From NCBI GenBank assembly GCA_028679935.1, contig JAJRAL010000021.1:1-11369 (forward strand): a stretch of 11,369 bases of DNA, read 5' to 3'. The DNA comes from Methanomassiliicoccales archaeon (GTDB lineage Archaea; Thermoplasmatota; Thermoplasmata; Methanomassiliicoccales; UBA472). Made by a program: the position numbers and the translations under genes. The notes under the pieces were generated by a model that had not been told where the DNA came from, made no database searches, and saw only the letters and a program-made list of their open reading frames with translations. Shown here piece after piece: positions 4,414 to 11,085 of the stretch (positions within the stretch are counted from its first letter, which is position 1; every line of letters starts with the position of its first letter).

Positions 4414-5406
4414 CTACTCCAGGACGACCCGGCGTATCTCTTCCTGGGTCCTCTCCGGGGGGAGCCTGGTGTTGACAAGATGCACGTCGACATTCGATAG
4501 GAGCTGCCTGAAGAAGCGGCGGTGGAGTTTGGCCTTGCGCTCGTCGCGGACGAGCTGGTGGGGATTGCAGAAATCGTTCCTCTCCAGGTAGTCCATCGCC
4601 TCGTCCACCGACATGTCCCGCACTATCGTCTCGTCGCCCTCGTCCCGTTTCAGCAGCAGGACGGTCCTGAGCGAAGTCATCGGGATGACGCCGGTGTTGC
4701 CGATTATCCATCGGACATTGAGCACCGCCCTCTCGTCGTCGTCGAACTTCGCCCGGTCGACGAGCGGTCGGTACTCCGGCCAGATCCTGGCGATGTCGCC
4801 GTCGACATAGCAGTTCTTCTCCGAGCCGAACACGAGGTGCCGCTTGTCCGAGAGTCTGACGAAGAACCAGTCGTCCGTGATCAGCCTTGCATCCGGCATC
4901 CTGAGCAATCCCCAGGAGTGCGTCGTCTTCCCCGTCTTCGAGGGAGCGATGAGCGCGATCCCTCTTCCGCTGACGTCGATGCAGGCGCCGTGCACCGAAT
5001 AGATACCGTGCTCGTCCTCCAGGATGTCGCCCGCGATCGCGAGGGCGAGGCTCTTGATCCATCCGTAGTAGTCGAGGTTGAATGCGAAAGCGGTCTTGGT
5101 ATAGGCGTCGTAGAGGACTCCGTCCTCCGACTCCGGGTCGTGGAGCGCGATCAGCCTTCCATGGGACCGAATGCTCTCGCTGGCGGCGTAGAAGTTGTCC
5201 TCCCACGTCCTCCTCAGCTTCTCGTCGTCGGTCAGCAGCTTGATGCAGCAACCGTAGAGCTCCGACTTGCGGGAGTGGATCAGCCTTCGTTCGTAGTGCT
5301 CGAAGAGCCGTTCCCTCTCCTCCGTGTCGATGAGCCTGACCGAGTACGCCATCGCGTTGGGCATTGCCGTCTCGCGCTCTTGAATCTGCGCAACGACGAG
5401 ACCCAT
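4414..5406 (-). CDS. HPr kinase-like P-loop protein
   Basis: The product resembles the C-terminal catalytic domain of HprK/P. In order it has SVHGACI (about residues 137-143), a strand IALI, the P-loop APSKTGKTT (154-162) and then ARLITDDWFFV with paired aspartates (178-179). That is the HprK order of histidine-containing strand, Walker A and acidic pair. HprK phosphorylates a serine of HPr in bacteria. The archaeal substrates of such homologues are generally unknown, and no HPr or sugar-PTS gene is visible here. The N-terminal 120 residues are not recognisable. The start is uncertain: ATG 5406 has AGAGG three bases upstream, the longest frame begins at TTG 5457, and ATGs at 5364 or 5352 are also possible. 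The gene ends 49 bases before the CARF-like gene, same strand. Confidence 0.75.
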   Translation of the reverse strand: MGLVVAQIQERETAMPNAMAYSVRLIDTEERERLFEHYERRLIHSRKSELYGCCIKLLTDDEKLRRTWEDNFYAASESIRSHGRLIALHDPESEDGVLYDAYTKTAFAFNLDYYGWIKSLALAIAGDILEDEHGIYSVHGACIDVSGRGIALIAPSKTGKTTHSWGLLRMPDARLITDDWFFVRLSDKRHLVFGSEKNCYVDGDIARIWPEYRPLVDRAKFDDDERAVLNVRWIIGNTGVIPMTSLRTVLLLKRDEGDETIVRDMSVDEAMDYLERNDFCNPHQLVRDERKAKLHRRFFRQLLSNVDVHLVNTRLPPERTQEEIRRVVLE

Positions 5407-5467
5407 CTGCCTCTTTCCGGCATACGACGGGAGAAACACTTTCAATCGTCGCTCCAATCGCTAGCGC

Positions 5468-6013
5468 ATGACGGCGCAGCGGCACGGGATAGATGCTCGG
5501 GCGGAGGGCGTCTGGGCGATCGAGGGTCTGGGGGCCGATGGTCCGGACCCCCAGCTCAGGGAGAAGCTCATGCTCTTCGGCCAGTTCGTCGGAGACTGGG
5601 ATATCGTCAAGGCGTGGTATCGTCGCCCAGACGGAACGGTCGTCTGGCAGGACGGTGAGGTGCATTTCGGATGGATTCTCGGGGGAAAGGCGGTGCAGGA
5701 TGTCTGGATGACGCATCGAGGCGACCCGCCACGGCCCGTTCCGGTCGGCACTACCGTCCGCTTCTACGATCCGAAGACGGACACCTGGTCGAGCACCTGG
5801 ATCTCTCCGAGCCAGGGCCTCGTCCAAAGGTTCGTAGGGAGGCACGTCGGCGAAGGCATCGTACTTGAGACGATCAACGCCGAGGGATTCCCGGAGAGAT
5901 GGATGTTCTCTGACATCACGAAAGACTCGTTCCGCTGGCATTCAGAGGAGACGCGCGACGGCGGCAAGAGCTGGATACGGACCGAGGAGATGCACATCCG
6001 CCGCCGGGCCTAG
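5468..6013 (+). CDS. DUF1579-like hypothetical protein
   Basis: This 181-residue soluble protein has no signal peptide. It begins a recognisable pattern at residue 37 with FGQFVGDWDI, followed by GWILGGKAVQDVW (68-80), RFYDP (98-102), alternating aromatic strands with W107 and W111, and a C-terminal FRWHSEETRDGGKSW. These spaced tryptophans and the GDW opening resemble the DUF1579 group of small beta-barrel, lipocalin-like proteins. Some of those may bind heme or hydrophobic ligands, but the family has no general function. The gene diverges from the kinase gene. It converges with citramalate synthase with only two bases between the stop codons. Residues 1-30 are poorly conserved-looking, so a later start at M35 is possible. 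Confidence 0.65.
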   Translation: MTAQRHGIDARAEGVWAIEGLGADGPDPQLREKLMLFGQFVGDWDIVKAWYRRPDGTVVWQDGEVHFGWILGGKAVQDVWMTHRGDPPRPVPVGTTVRFYDPKTDTWSSTWISPSQGLVQRFVGRHVGEGIVLETINAEGFPERWMFSDITKDSFRWHSEETRDGGKSWIRTEEMHIRRRA

Positions 6014-6015
6014 CC

Positions 6016-7674
6016 CTACTTGCCGATCGCGGGCATGGCCCCGGCCACGCCGTTCCCGTTCTTCGACTTCAGGAGCTTGTACTCGATCGAGTCGATGAGA
6101 GCGAGCAGGCTCGCCTCGATGATGTTGCCCGATACCCCGACCGTTGTCCAGGTCATCGCGCCGTCGGTCGATCGTATCAGCACTCGCACCGACGCCTCGG
6201 TCGCCGCCTTGGCGTCGATCACCCGCACCTTGTAGTCGATGAGCCTGATGTCCCGTATCTCGGGGTAGAAGCGCAGGAGCGCCTTCCGCAGCGCCTTGTC
6301 CAGTGCGTTGACCGGACCGTTGCCGTCGGATGCCGTGTGCTCGACCAGTCCGTTCGGGTCGACCACCCTGACGCTCGCCTCGGAACGCATCGTGTCGCCC
6401 GACACGTCCACGAAGATGCGGAATCCCTCTAGCTTGAAAGGTCTGTGATTCTCGCCCCTCAGCCTTCGGACCAGGAGCTCGAAGCTCGCCTCGGCGGCCT
6501 CGAACTGATAGCCCATCGCCTCCATCCGCTTGAGGGTCTCGAGGATCGACTTGCCCCTGTCCTTCTCCTGCTCGATCCCAAGCTCTTTCGCCTTCGCCAG
6601 GATGCTCGAGGTGCCGGAGAGCTCGGAGACGAGGACGCGGCGCTCGTTGCCGACGAGACTTGGATCGACGTGCTCGTAGGTCCTCGGGTCCTTGAGCACG
6701 GCACTGACATGCATGCCCGCCTTGTGCGTGAAGGCGCTCCTGCCGACGTATGCCTGACCGGTGTCTGGCATGATGTTCGCGACCTCGCCGACGAAGTTCG
6801 AGAGCCCGGACAGGGCCGATAGGTCGCTGATGGACGTCGTCCTGCCCATCTTCAGCATCAGCGATGGGACGACCGAACAGAGGTTCGCGTTGCCGCATCT
6901 CTCTCCGAGGCCGTTGATTGTGCCCTGGACCATCGTCACCCCAGAGTCGACGGCGGTCAACGTGTTCGCCACCGCCAGCTCGCAGTCATCGTGGGCGTGA
7001 ATACCGATCGCGACCTTGTGTCGCTTCCTGACTTCGGCGACCGCCTTGGCGATCTCCTGCGGCAGATTCCCGCCGTTGGTGTCGCAGAGCACGAGGTACA
7101 TCGCCCCTGCCTTCTCCGCCACATCCAGTGCCTTCATCGCGTAATCGTGATTGTTCTTCCGGCCGTCGAAGAAGTGTTCTGCGTCGAAGACAACCTTCCT
7201 GCCCTTGCCGGCGAGGAACGAGACCGTGTCCTCTATGATCTCGAGGTTCTCCTTGAGCGAGACTCCCAGCGCTACTTTCGCATGGAGGTCCCATGTCTTC
7301 CCGAAGACGCAGACGTATTCCGTTCCGGAATCGAGCAGCGCCTTCATCGTCGGATCATGGGCGGCCTTCTTGCCAGGTTTCCTCGTCGCGCCGAAGCTGA
7401 CGAGCTTGGTGTTCGAGAGTTCGAACTTCTGGGCTGCTTTGAAGAATGCCTTGTCTTTGGGGTTCGATGCCGGATACCCGCCCTCGACGAAGTCGATGCC
7501 GAAGGAATCGAGGTGCCTCAGAATGTCTACCTTGTCCTCGTTCGAGAAAGACACACCTTCGGTCTGGGCTCCGTCCCTCAGGGTCGTATCGTAGACTTCA
7601 ACTCGAGCGACCGATAAATAAATCCCTTCTTGCAGATTTATTTGCCATGAGCCTTGCCTTCCGTGGTGTGGCAC
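6016..7674 (-). CDS. cimA: Citramalate synthase
   Basis: The enzyme condenses pyruvate and acetyl-CoA to (R)-citramalate, opening the threonine-independent route to isoleucine. The TIM-barrel catalytic half carries VEVYDTTLRDGAQTEG (25-40, with R33 and D34), the metal-binding HAHDD (226-230) and the GLGERCGN motif (255-262). The C-terminal quarter has the LeuA-type dimer/allosteric domain. The family member meant is the long CimA type, about 530 residues, which fits here. The start is doubtful. The only ordinary in-frame start before the catalytic motif is GTG 7674, with no ribosome-binding site, and residues 1-22 do not look conserved. Several TATA-like elements lie over this region. The true N-terminus may be around residue 20, using an unusual codon. 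Confidence 0.93.
   Translation of the reverse strand: MPHHGRQGSWQINLQEGIYLSVARVEVYDTTLRDGAQTEGVSFSNEDKVDILRHLDSFGIDFVEGGYPASNPKDKAFFKAAQKFELSNTKLVSFGATRKPGKKAAHDPTMKALLDSGTEYVCVFGKTWDLHAKVALGVSLKENLEIIEDTVSFLAGKGRKVVFDAEHFFDGRKNNHDYAMKALDVAEKAGAMYLVLCDTNGGNLPQEIAKAVAEVRKRHKVAIGIHAHDDCELAVANTLTAVDSGVTMVQGTINGLGERCGNANLCSVVPSLMLKMGRTTSISDLSALSGLSNFVGEVANIMPDTGQAYVGRSAFTHKAGMHVSAVLKDPRTYEHVDPSLVGNERRVLVSELSGTSSILAKAKELGIEQEKDRGKSILETLKRMEAMGYQFEAAEASFELLVRRLRGENHRPFKLEGFRIFVDVSGDTMRSEASVRVVDPNGLVEHTASDGNGPVNALDKALRKALLRFYPEIRDIRLIDYKVRVIDAKAATEASVRVLIRSTDGAMTWTTVGVSGNIIEASLLALIDSIEYKLLKSKNGNGVAGAMPAIGK
7613..7643 (-). promoter_or_regulatory. Two A/T-rich TATA-like elements inside the cimA 5' end
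   Basis: On the minus strand AAATAAA (7637-7643) and ATTTATTTATC (7613-7623) stand out in a GC-rich setting. The first would place transcription start near 7614, close to where conserved CimA sequence begins. They overlap codons 11-21 of the annotated GTG frame, which is a reason to doubt that those codons are translated. Confidence 0.4.
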
Positions 7675-7690
7675 AGCATGACAGACACCG

Positions 7691-7698
7691 TATTTAAA
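7691..7698 (-). promoter_or_regulatory. Strong TATA box upstream of cimA
   Basis: The minus strand reads TTTAAATA here, the best TATA match in the window, and it overlaps the hom stop codon (7694-7696). A start site about 26 bases downstream (near 7667) would lie just after the GTG at 7674. Transcription of cimA apart from hom is therefore likely, with translation starting further in. Confidence 0.55.
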
Positions 7699-8716
7699 CC
7701 TCGCGACCCTTGGCCGCGCAATCCTCCTTCATCAGGGCAGCCAGATCGCTCAGGATCGCGGACGCGGTCTCGAGCCTTCCCGCTCCCCGTCCTGCGACCG
7801 TTACCTCGCCGGCGAGGTCGGTCATGATCTGGAAGATGTTCAGCGTGCCGCCGATCGCCAACGGGTGGCCCATCGGGACAAGTCTCGGTGATACTTCCAG
7901 CCTTGTCGGGGAGACCTCAGCGATGAGGCGGATGACCTTCCGCTCTTCCCCCGCCAGGGAAATCGCCTCGAGCGAAACGCCTCTGATGCCCACTCTTCTC
8001 ACGTCGTGATATGTGCAGTCCCGGCCGAATATCGCGTTGGCCAGTATCGCCGCCTTGGCGGCCGAGTCGATGCCGTCGATGTCGTACGAGGGATCCTTCT
8101 CCGCGTAGCCGAGCTCCTGCGCCTCTCGGAGCGCCTGGTCGAACGGAAGGCCCTCCTCCTTCATCCGGTTCAGGATGTAGTTGCACGTCCCGTTGACGAT
8201 GCAGCGGATCGAGTGCACCGTCTCGCCCTTCAGCAGCTCGCGTGAGATGTTGATGATCGGCGTCGCCGCCCCGACCGAGGCCTCGAACCTCATCCGGGCG
8301 TTGTGCTTCTTTGCCGCGGCCGAAAGCTCCTTGAACTTGAGGGCCAGGGGCCCCTTGTTCGCGGTCACGACGTCCTTCCCGGACGTCAGCGCGGCCATCA
8401 TGTGCGAGAGGCCTGGTTCCCCGTCCTCGATGTTCGTGCGCGTGACCTCGACCATCACGTCGTAGTCGAAGTCGGCCAGAAGCTCTGGGACTGTCCTTCC
8501 TTCGAGCTTCTCACCGACGCCTCCGAGCTTTGCCTTCCTGGCAATCGCTCCCCGTGGATCGATGCCCCTGCCGTTCAGCTCGTACGTCTTGGAATCGAAG
8601 ACGCCCACCAGCCGGAGCTTCTCCCCGTACGCCGATTGTAGCGCCGCCGCCTTGCGTGCCAGGACCTCGGCCACACCCTGCCCTACCGTTCCGAAGCCGA
8701 CCAGGACTACGTCCAT
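7694..8716 (-). CDS. hom: Homoserine dehydrogenase (no ACT domain)
   Basis: The enzyme reduces aspartate semialdehyde to homoserine, the branch to threonine and methionine. The 340-residue protein begins with the NAD(P)-binding loop VGFGTVGQG (6-14). It has VTANKGP (117-123, K121), VGAATPI (148-154) and the substrate/catalytic block LGYAEKDPSYDIDGIDSAAK (202-221, with E206, D212, D217 and the catalytic-type lysine K221). It stops after the catalytic region and lacks the C-terminal ACT domain found in many bacterial enzymes of about 430 residues. The gene immediately upstream, one base away (stop TGA, then G, then ATG), encodes a separate ACT protein that could supply that regulation. The two are clearly co-transcribed. 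Confidence 0.96.
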   Translation of the reverse strand: MDVVLVGFGTVGQGVAEVLARKAAALQSAYGEKLRLVGVFDSKTYELNGRGIDPRGAIARKAKLGGVGEKLEGRTVPELLADFDYDVMVEVTRTNIEDGEPGLSHMMAALTSGKDVVTANKGPLALKFKELSAAAKKHNARMRFEASVGAATPIINISRELLKGETVHSIRCIVNGTCNYILNRMKEEGLPFDQALREAQELGYAEKDPSYDIDGIDSAAKAAILANAIFGRDCTYHDVRRVGIRGVSLEAISLAGEERKVIRLIAEVSPTRLEVSPRLVPMGHPLAIGGTLNIFQIMTDLAGEVTVAGRGAGRLETASAILSDLAALMKEDCAAKGREV

Positions 8717-8717
8717 C

Positions 8718-9215
8718 TCATTCCCCCAGTCCGCTGATGAGCAAGTATCCGGATTGCAGCGACCTCTGCCTCAGGAAGTCCTCGATCCTGTCCAGGACCG
8801 GCTTCTGCCTCACCTTTCCGTAGACCAGGACAGCCTTCTCTCCGCTCGAGGGAGATATCGAGTACCGGATATCGACCGAATCGAGGTCGCTCATCGATTC
8901 GATGCCGTCGGTGATCTCCCTCAGCTCCTGCGGGGATATGTCGCCAGCGATCACGTAATCGAACTCATAGGTCTCGAAGAGGGAGGAGAGCTTGGCGACA
9001 TCCACATCGCTCTCCTTCCAGGCGCGCAGCATGTTCTCCAGCTGCTTCTGCGTCTTGACCTCGAAGGTCAGGTTGACGCTGATCCTGCCGCCCGCGATGT
9101 TGTCGTGGTGGTGCACCACGCCGATGATGTTGCCGTCGAAGGTCGAGACAGGCTCGAGAGCCTTCACTAGCTGCCCCGGCACATCCTTCAGTCTTAGGTC
9201 GGCGTACACGCGCAT
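8718..9215 (-). CDS. ACT-domain regulatory protein paired with hom
   Basis: This is a 165-residue protein. The start at ATG 9215 is supported by GGAGAGG (9224-9230) eight bases upstream. Residues 1-75 look like an ACT domain: MRVYADLRLKDVPGQLVKAL opens with the usual strand, the D-x-P-G-x-L turn and a helix, followed by GNIIGVVHHHD. The second half (about 86-165) may hold another alpha/beta domain of similar size (YVIAGDISPQELREITDGI). ACT domains bind amino acids and control enzymes. The gene is directly followed by hom, and archaeal genomes often keep a separate ACT gene beside an ACT-less hom. A role as a threonine- or methionine-sensing regulator of Hom is inferred, not shown. No DNA-binding domain is visible. 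Confidence 0.88.
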   Translation of the reverse strand: MRVYADLRLKDVPGQLVKALEPVSTFDGNIIGVVHHHDNIAGGRISVNLTFEVKTQKQLENMLRAWKESDVDVAKLSSLFETYEFDYVIAGDISPQELREITDGIESMSDLDSVDIRYSISPSSGEKAVLVYGKVRQKPVLDRIEDFLRQRSLQSGYLLISGLGE

Positions 9216-9261
9216 GAAGAATCCCTCTCCTGTTTTGGAACGGGGAAGATATGCGACGGGT

Positions 9262-9269
9262 GATATATG
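9262..9269 (-). promoter_or_regulatory. TATA box of the ACT-hom operon
   Basis: CATATATC on the minus strand is a good TATA match. A start site near 9240 gives a leader of about 25 bases that holds the GGAGAGG element of the ACT gene. It lies just after the stop codon of the zinc-ribbon gene, so the operon need not depend on upstream transcription. Confidence 0.65.
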
Positions 9270-9286
9270 ATGCTCTGGCGTTCCGC

Positions 9287-9763
9287 CTAGCCTATTCCCC
9301 GTCCGTAGAGCTCGACCTTCTTGTCGACCAGGGCCCGGCACTTCGGGCAGAGGAACTTGACCTGCCCGATACCCTCGCGGTAGGTGAAACGGTACAGCGC
9401 ATCGGAGGCGTCCAGCTCCCCGGAGAAGCGGGTCAGTTGGACATCCTTGCCCTTCCATCCGCAGTTCGGGCAGGCGACGTCGTTCGCCTCGCTCGAGGAT
9501 ATGTCTATCCGGCCGGTCTCGACGCCGTTCGACAGCGCCACCTCGCCGAGCTTCATCCCGCACTTGGGGCACTCGAGCCGGTGGTACACGGAGGTTTTCA
9601 TAGGCTGGCCGATCGAGTAATAGCCTTGCTGCATGACCTCGGGCACCGCCTCCTCCTTCTCGACCAGGTCATTGCCGCCACCCTCCCAGCCGCAGGCCTC
9701 GCACTTGAGCGAGCTGACCGCCTTGGGCGCAACATTGGACCGATCGCGCCGGAGGGGCCTCAT
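9287..9763 (-). CDS. Double zinc-ribbon protein
   Basis: This 158-residue protein has four CxxC pairs arranged as two zinc ribbons: C21/C24 with C65/C68, and C98/C101 with C139/C142. The first knuckle of each module reads CxxCGW followed by a glycine-rich turn (CEACGWEG, CPNCGWKG), and the second reads CPKC. The modules are thus an internal duplication. The first resembles the neighbouring 66-residue protein, sharing CGWEG and DLVEKE. No enzyme domain, signal or membrane helix is visible. Zinc ribbons of this kind bind nucleic acids or proteins. No precise function can be given. The gene begins 28 bases after the smaller zinc-ribbon gene, same strand, and is probably co-transcribed. The upstream GAGAGAG is a weak ribosome-binding site. 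Confidence 0.78.
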   Translation of the reverse strand: MRPLRRDRSNVAPKAVSSLKCEACGWEGGGNDLVEKEEAVPEVMQQGYYSIGQPMKTSVYHRLECPKCGMKLGEVALSNGVETGRIDISSSEANDVACPNCGWKGKDVQLTRFSGELDASDALYRFTYREGIGQVKFLCPKCRALVDKKVELYGRGIG

Positions 9764-9791
9764 GCCGTTCTCTCTCTTCGGCGCGGGCTCA

Positions 9792-9992
9792 TCAGATGTT
9801 CTCCAGCGCCTCGATGTCGGACTTGCGCTTCGTCTTGACGATGGAATCGCACTTCGGGCAGTGGTAGTTCATCCGCTTCATTTCCAGCGAGTAGGCGTTC
9901 GTGAGGACGTAATCATAGAGGATGAACTGCCCCTCCTTCTCCACGAGGTCCTTCTCATCCCCTTCCCAGCCGCACGAGCTACAGGTAACCAT
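9792..9992 (-). CDS. Small single zinc-ribbon protein
   Basis: This 66-residue protein has one zinc ribbon: C4/C7 in TCSSCGWEG and C45/C48 in HCPKCDS. The segment CGWEG-x3-DLVEKEG matches the first module of the next gene (CGWEG-x3-DLVEKEE), so the two are paralogues. A central hydrophobic/aromatic stretch (FILYDYVLTNAYSL) lies between the knuckles, with a basic, then acidic C-terminus. A GAGG lies 3-4 bases before the ATG. A TATA element at 10020-10027 is about 30 bases upstream, so the leader is very short. The function is unknown; a nucleic-acid- or protein-binding adaptor is the usual role for such folds. Confidence 0.75.
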   Translation of the reverse strand: MVTCSSCGWEGDEKDLVEKEGQFILYDYVLTNAYSLEMKRMNYHCPKCDSIVKTKRKSDIEALENI

Positions 9993-10019
9993 GGTCCTCG
10001 TTCTCTGATGCTCCCTGCG

Positions 10020-10027
10020 GTATATCT
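10020..10027 (-). promoter_or_regulatory. TATA box of the zinc-ribbon pair
   Basis: The minus strand reads AGATATAC, centred about 31 bases before ATG 9992. That predicts a transcript with a leader of only a few bases. Confidence 0.5.
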
Positions 10028-10061
10028 CTCTTCGTCGGAACGCATCGATTGGCGAGATGAG

Positions 10062-10164
10062 CGCCGAGGGGGAGATTTGAACTCCCGAAGCGTTGCCGCC
10101 ACGAGCTTGCTGGATCTACCAGAATATTCCAGGCTCGCGCCTTACCGGGCTGGGCCACCTCGGC
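10062..10164 (-). tRNA. trnS: tRNA-Ser (GGA) with a 19-nt intron
   Basis: Reading the minus strand, acceptor strands GCCGAGG (10164-10158) and CCTCGGC (10069-10063) pair fully, with discriminator G10062 and no encoded CCA. The anticodon stem is CGAGC with GCTCG. The loop CTGGAA/A carries anticodon GGA (10130-10128). A long variable arm and the T-arm GGGAG-TTCAAAT-CTCCC follow, as expected for a class II serine tRNA. A 19-nt intron (10126-10108) sits at 37/38. Its bulge-helix-bulge is perfect: central helix CTGG/CCAG, bulges AAT and CAA, outer helix CGAGC/GCTCG. The mature length is 84 nt. Confidence 0.95.
10108..10126 (-). other. tRNA-Ser intron at 37/38
   Basis: This is a 19-nt intron, TATTCTGGTAGATCCAGCA on the minus strand. 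Its CCAG (10110-10113) pairs with exon bases 32-35 to make the central helix. A short inner helix, ATT with GAT, closes the rest. It is far too short to hold a guide RNA. Confidence 0.88.
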
Positions 10165-10189
10165 TCGCCTGCGCCCATTACCGTCATCC

Positions 10190-10196
10190 AATTAAA
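10190..10196 (-). promoter_or_regulatory. TATA box of tRNA-Ser, overlapping the nitrilase stop codon
   Basis: The minus strand reads TTTAATT, centred about 29 bases before the tRNA 5' end, which is the normal distance for a tRNA promoter. The element contains the TAA stop (10194-10192) of the upstream amidohydrolase gene. Confidence 0.55.
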
Positions 10197-11001
10197 CGTT
10201 TTCGGGCTCGGCCTCGGCGGACATCCTGCCGACCGAGTCTCGCACCGTCGGCCTGATCCTCTTCGCCAGCGAGCCCTCGTGCGCGTCGATCTTGACGACG
10301 CAGGCGTCTTCCTTCAGGTAGGCGCACCGTGCCATCTGCTCGCCCCTCGGTCCGTACGCCTGGGAGCCGCCGAAGAATACCATGTTCAGCTGCGCCCCGA
10401 CCTGGTTCGCGTACAGCATGTAGGTCGTGTTCTCGACCGCCCTCGCTGGCATGATTCGCTCGAACTGCTCCCTCGAGGTCGAAGGGGAGGCGGAAATGCA
10501 AAGCAGCCCGTCGACGCCCTTGAGCGCGTACGACTTGGGAAGCTCCGAGAAGAACAGGTCGTAGCAGATGCAGGCGCCCAGCCTGATGCCCTCAAGCTCG
10601 AAGACGACCGGCCTCCTTCCCGGGCTGAAGTACAGCTTCTCCTCGAACGGACCGAAGTTCGCCAGATTGATCTTGTCGTACCTCTGCCAGTCGCCGTCGG
10701 CGTCGACCGCGATAGCCGAATTATGGACCAATCCCGGCACCTCGTCGGAGAGGCAGGGCATGCCGAACACGATCGAGCATTCCCGTTCCTGCGCCATGCC
10801 CGTGACGCGGGTCACGCTCTTGCCATCGATCGGCTCCGCGAGCTGGGGCAGGAGATCACGGCACATGTAGCCAGTGAGGAACAGCTCGGCGAAGACGTAG
10901 ATGTCCGCCTCGACCAGGTCGAGCGAACGCTTCATCCTCTCTAGGTTGCCGGCCTTGTCCCCAAGCACGCAAGGTGTCTGGACCAATGCTACCCTCGTCA
11001 T
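10192..11001 (-). CDS. Nitrilase-family carbon-nitrogen hydrolase
   Basis: This 269-residue single-domain enzyme has the nitrilase-superfamily triad: E39 in FAELFLTGY, K110 in RYDKINLANFG and nucleophile C146 in ACICYDLFF. An additional glutamate, E120 or E121, follows the lysine motif. These enzymes hydrolyse amide C-N bonds. FAELFLTGY with GACICYDLFF is close to the amidase and glutaminase branches. The gene diverges from nadE, with 84 bases between the start codons. Glutamine-dependent NAD synthetases carry an N-terminal nitrilase-type glutaminase domain, so this protein could be its detached ammonia-supplying partner. A general omega-amidase or other amidase is the alternative. No Shine-Dalgarno element is seen before the ATG. 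Confidence 0.9.
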   Translation of the reverse strand: MTRVALVQTPCVLGDKAGNLERMKRSLDLVEADIYVFAELFLTGYMCRDLLPQLAEPIDGKSVTRVTGMAQERECSIVFGMPCLSDEVPGLVHNSAIAVDADGDWQRYDKINLANFGPFEEKLYFSPGRRPVVFELEGIRLGACICYDLFFSELPKSYALKGVDGLLCISASPSTSREQFERIMPARAVENTTYMLYANQVGAQLNMVFFGGSQAYGPRGEQMARCAYLKEDACVVKIDAHEGSLAKRIRPTVRDSVGRMSAEAEPENV

Positions 11002-11057
11002 CGAGCGGAGGATGGGCCACGATTGTTCATGTACTTTGCCCGCTACAATCTGAAAAA

Positions 11058-11065
11058 GCTTATGC
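11058..11065 (+). promoter_or_regulatory. possible TATA box for nadE
   Basis: GCTTATGC follows an A-run (GAAAAA) resembling a BRE. It is centred about 25 bases before ATG 11086, consistent with a leaderless nadE transcript. It argues against starting at the in-frame ATG 11062, which lies inside it. Confidence 0.45.
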
Positions 11066-11085
11066 GCTTCCGCCCATGCACGCTC

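Noticed and set aside
4522..5658. A 378-codon plus-strand frame antisense to the kinase
   Set aside because: It is valine-, arginine- and aspartate-rich with no motif. It is the antisense of the P-loop gene.
4349..5941. A 530-codon minus-strand frame across the kinase and DUF1579-like genes
   Set aside because: The composition is arginine- and proline-rich and it overlaps two genes with recognisable motifs. It is a shadow frame in GC-rich DNA.
5942..6898. A 318-codon minus-strand frame inside cimA
   Set aside because: It lies in a shifted frame of a strongly supported enzyme and has low-complexity R/G/H-rich sequence.
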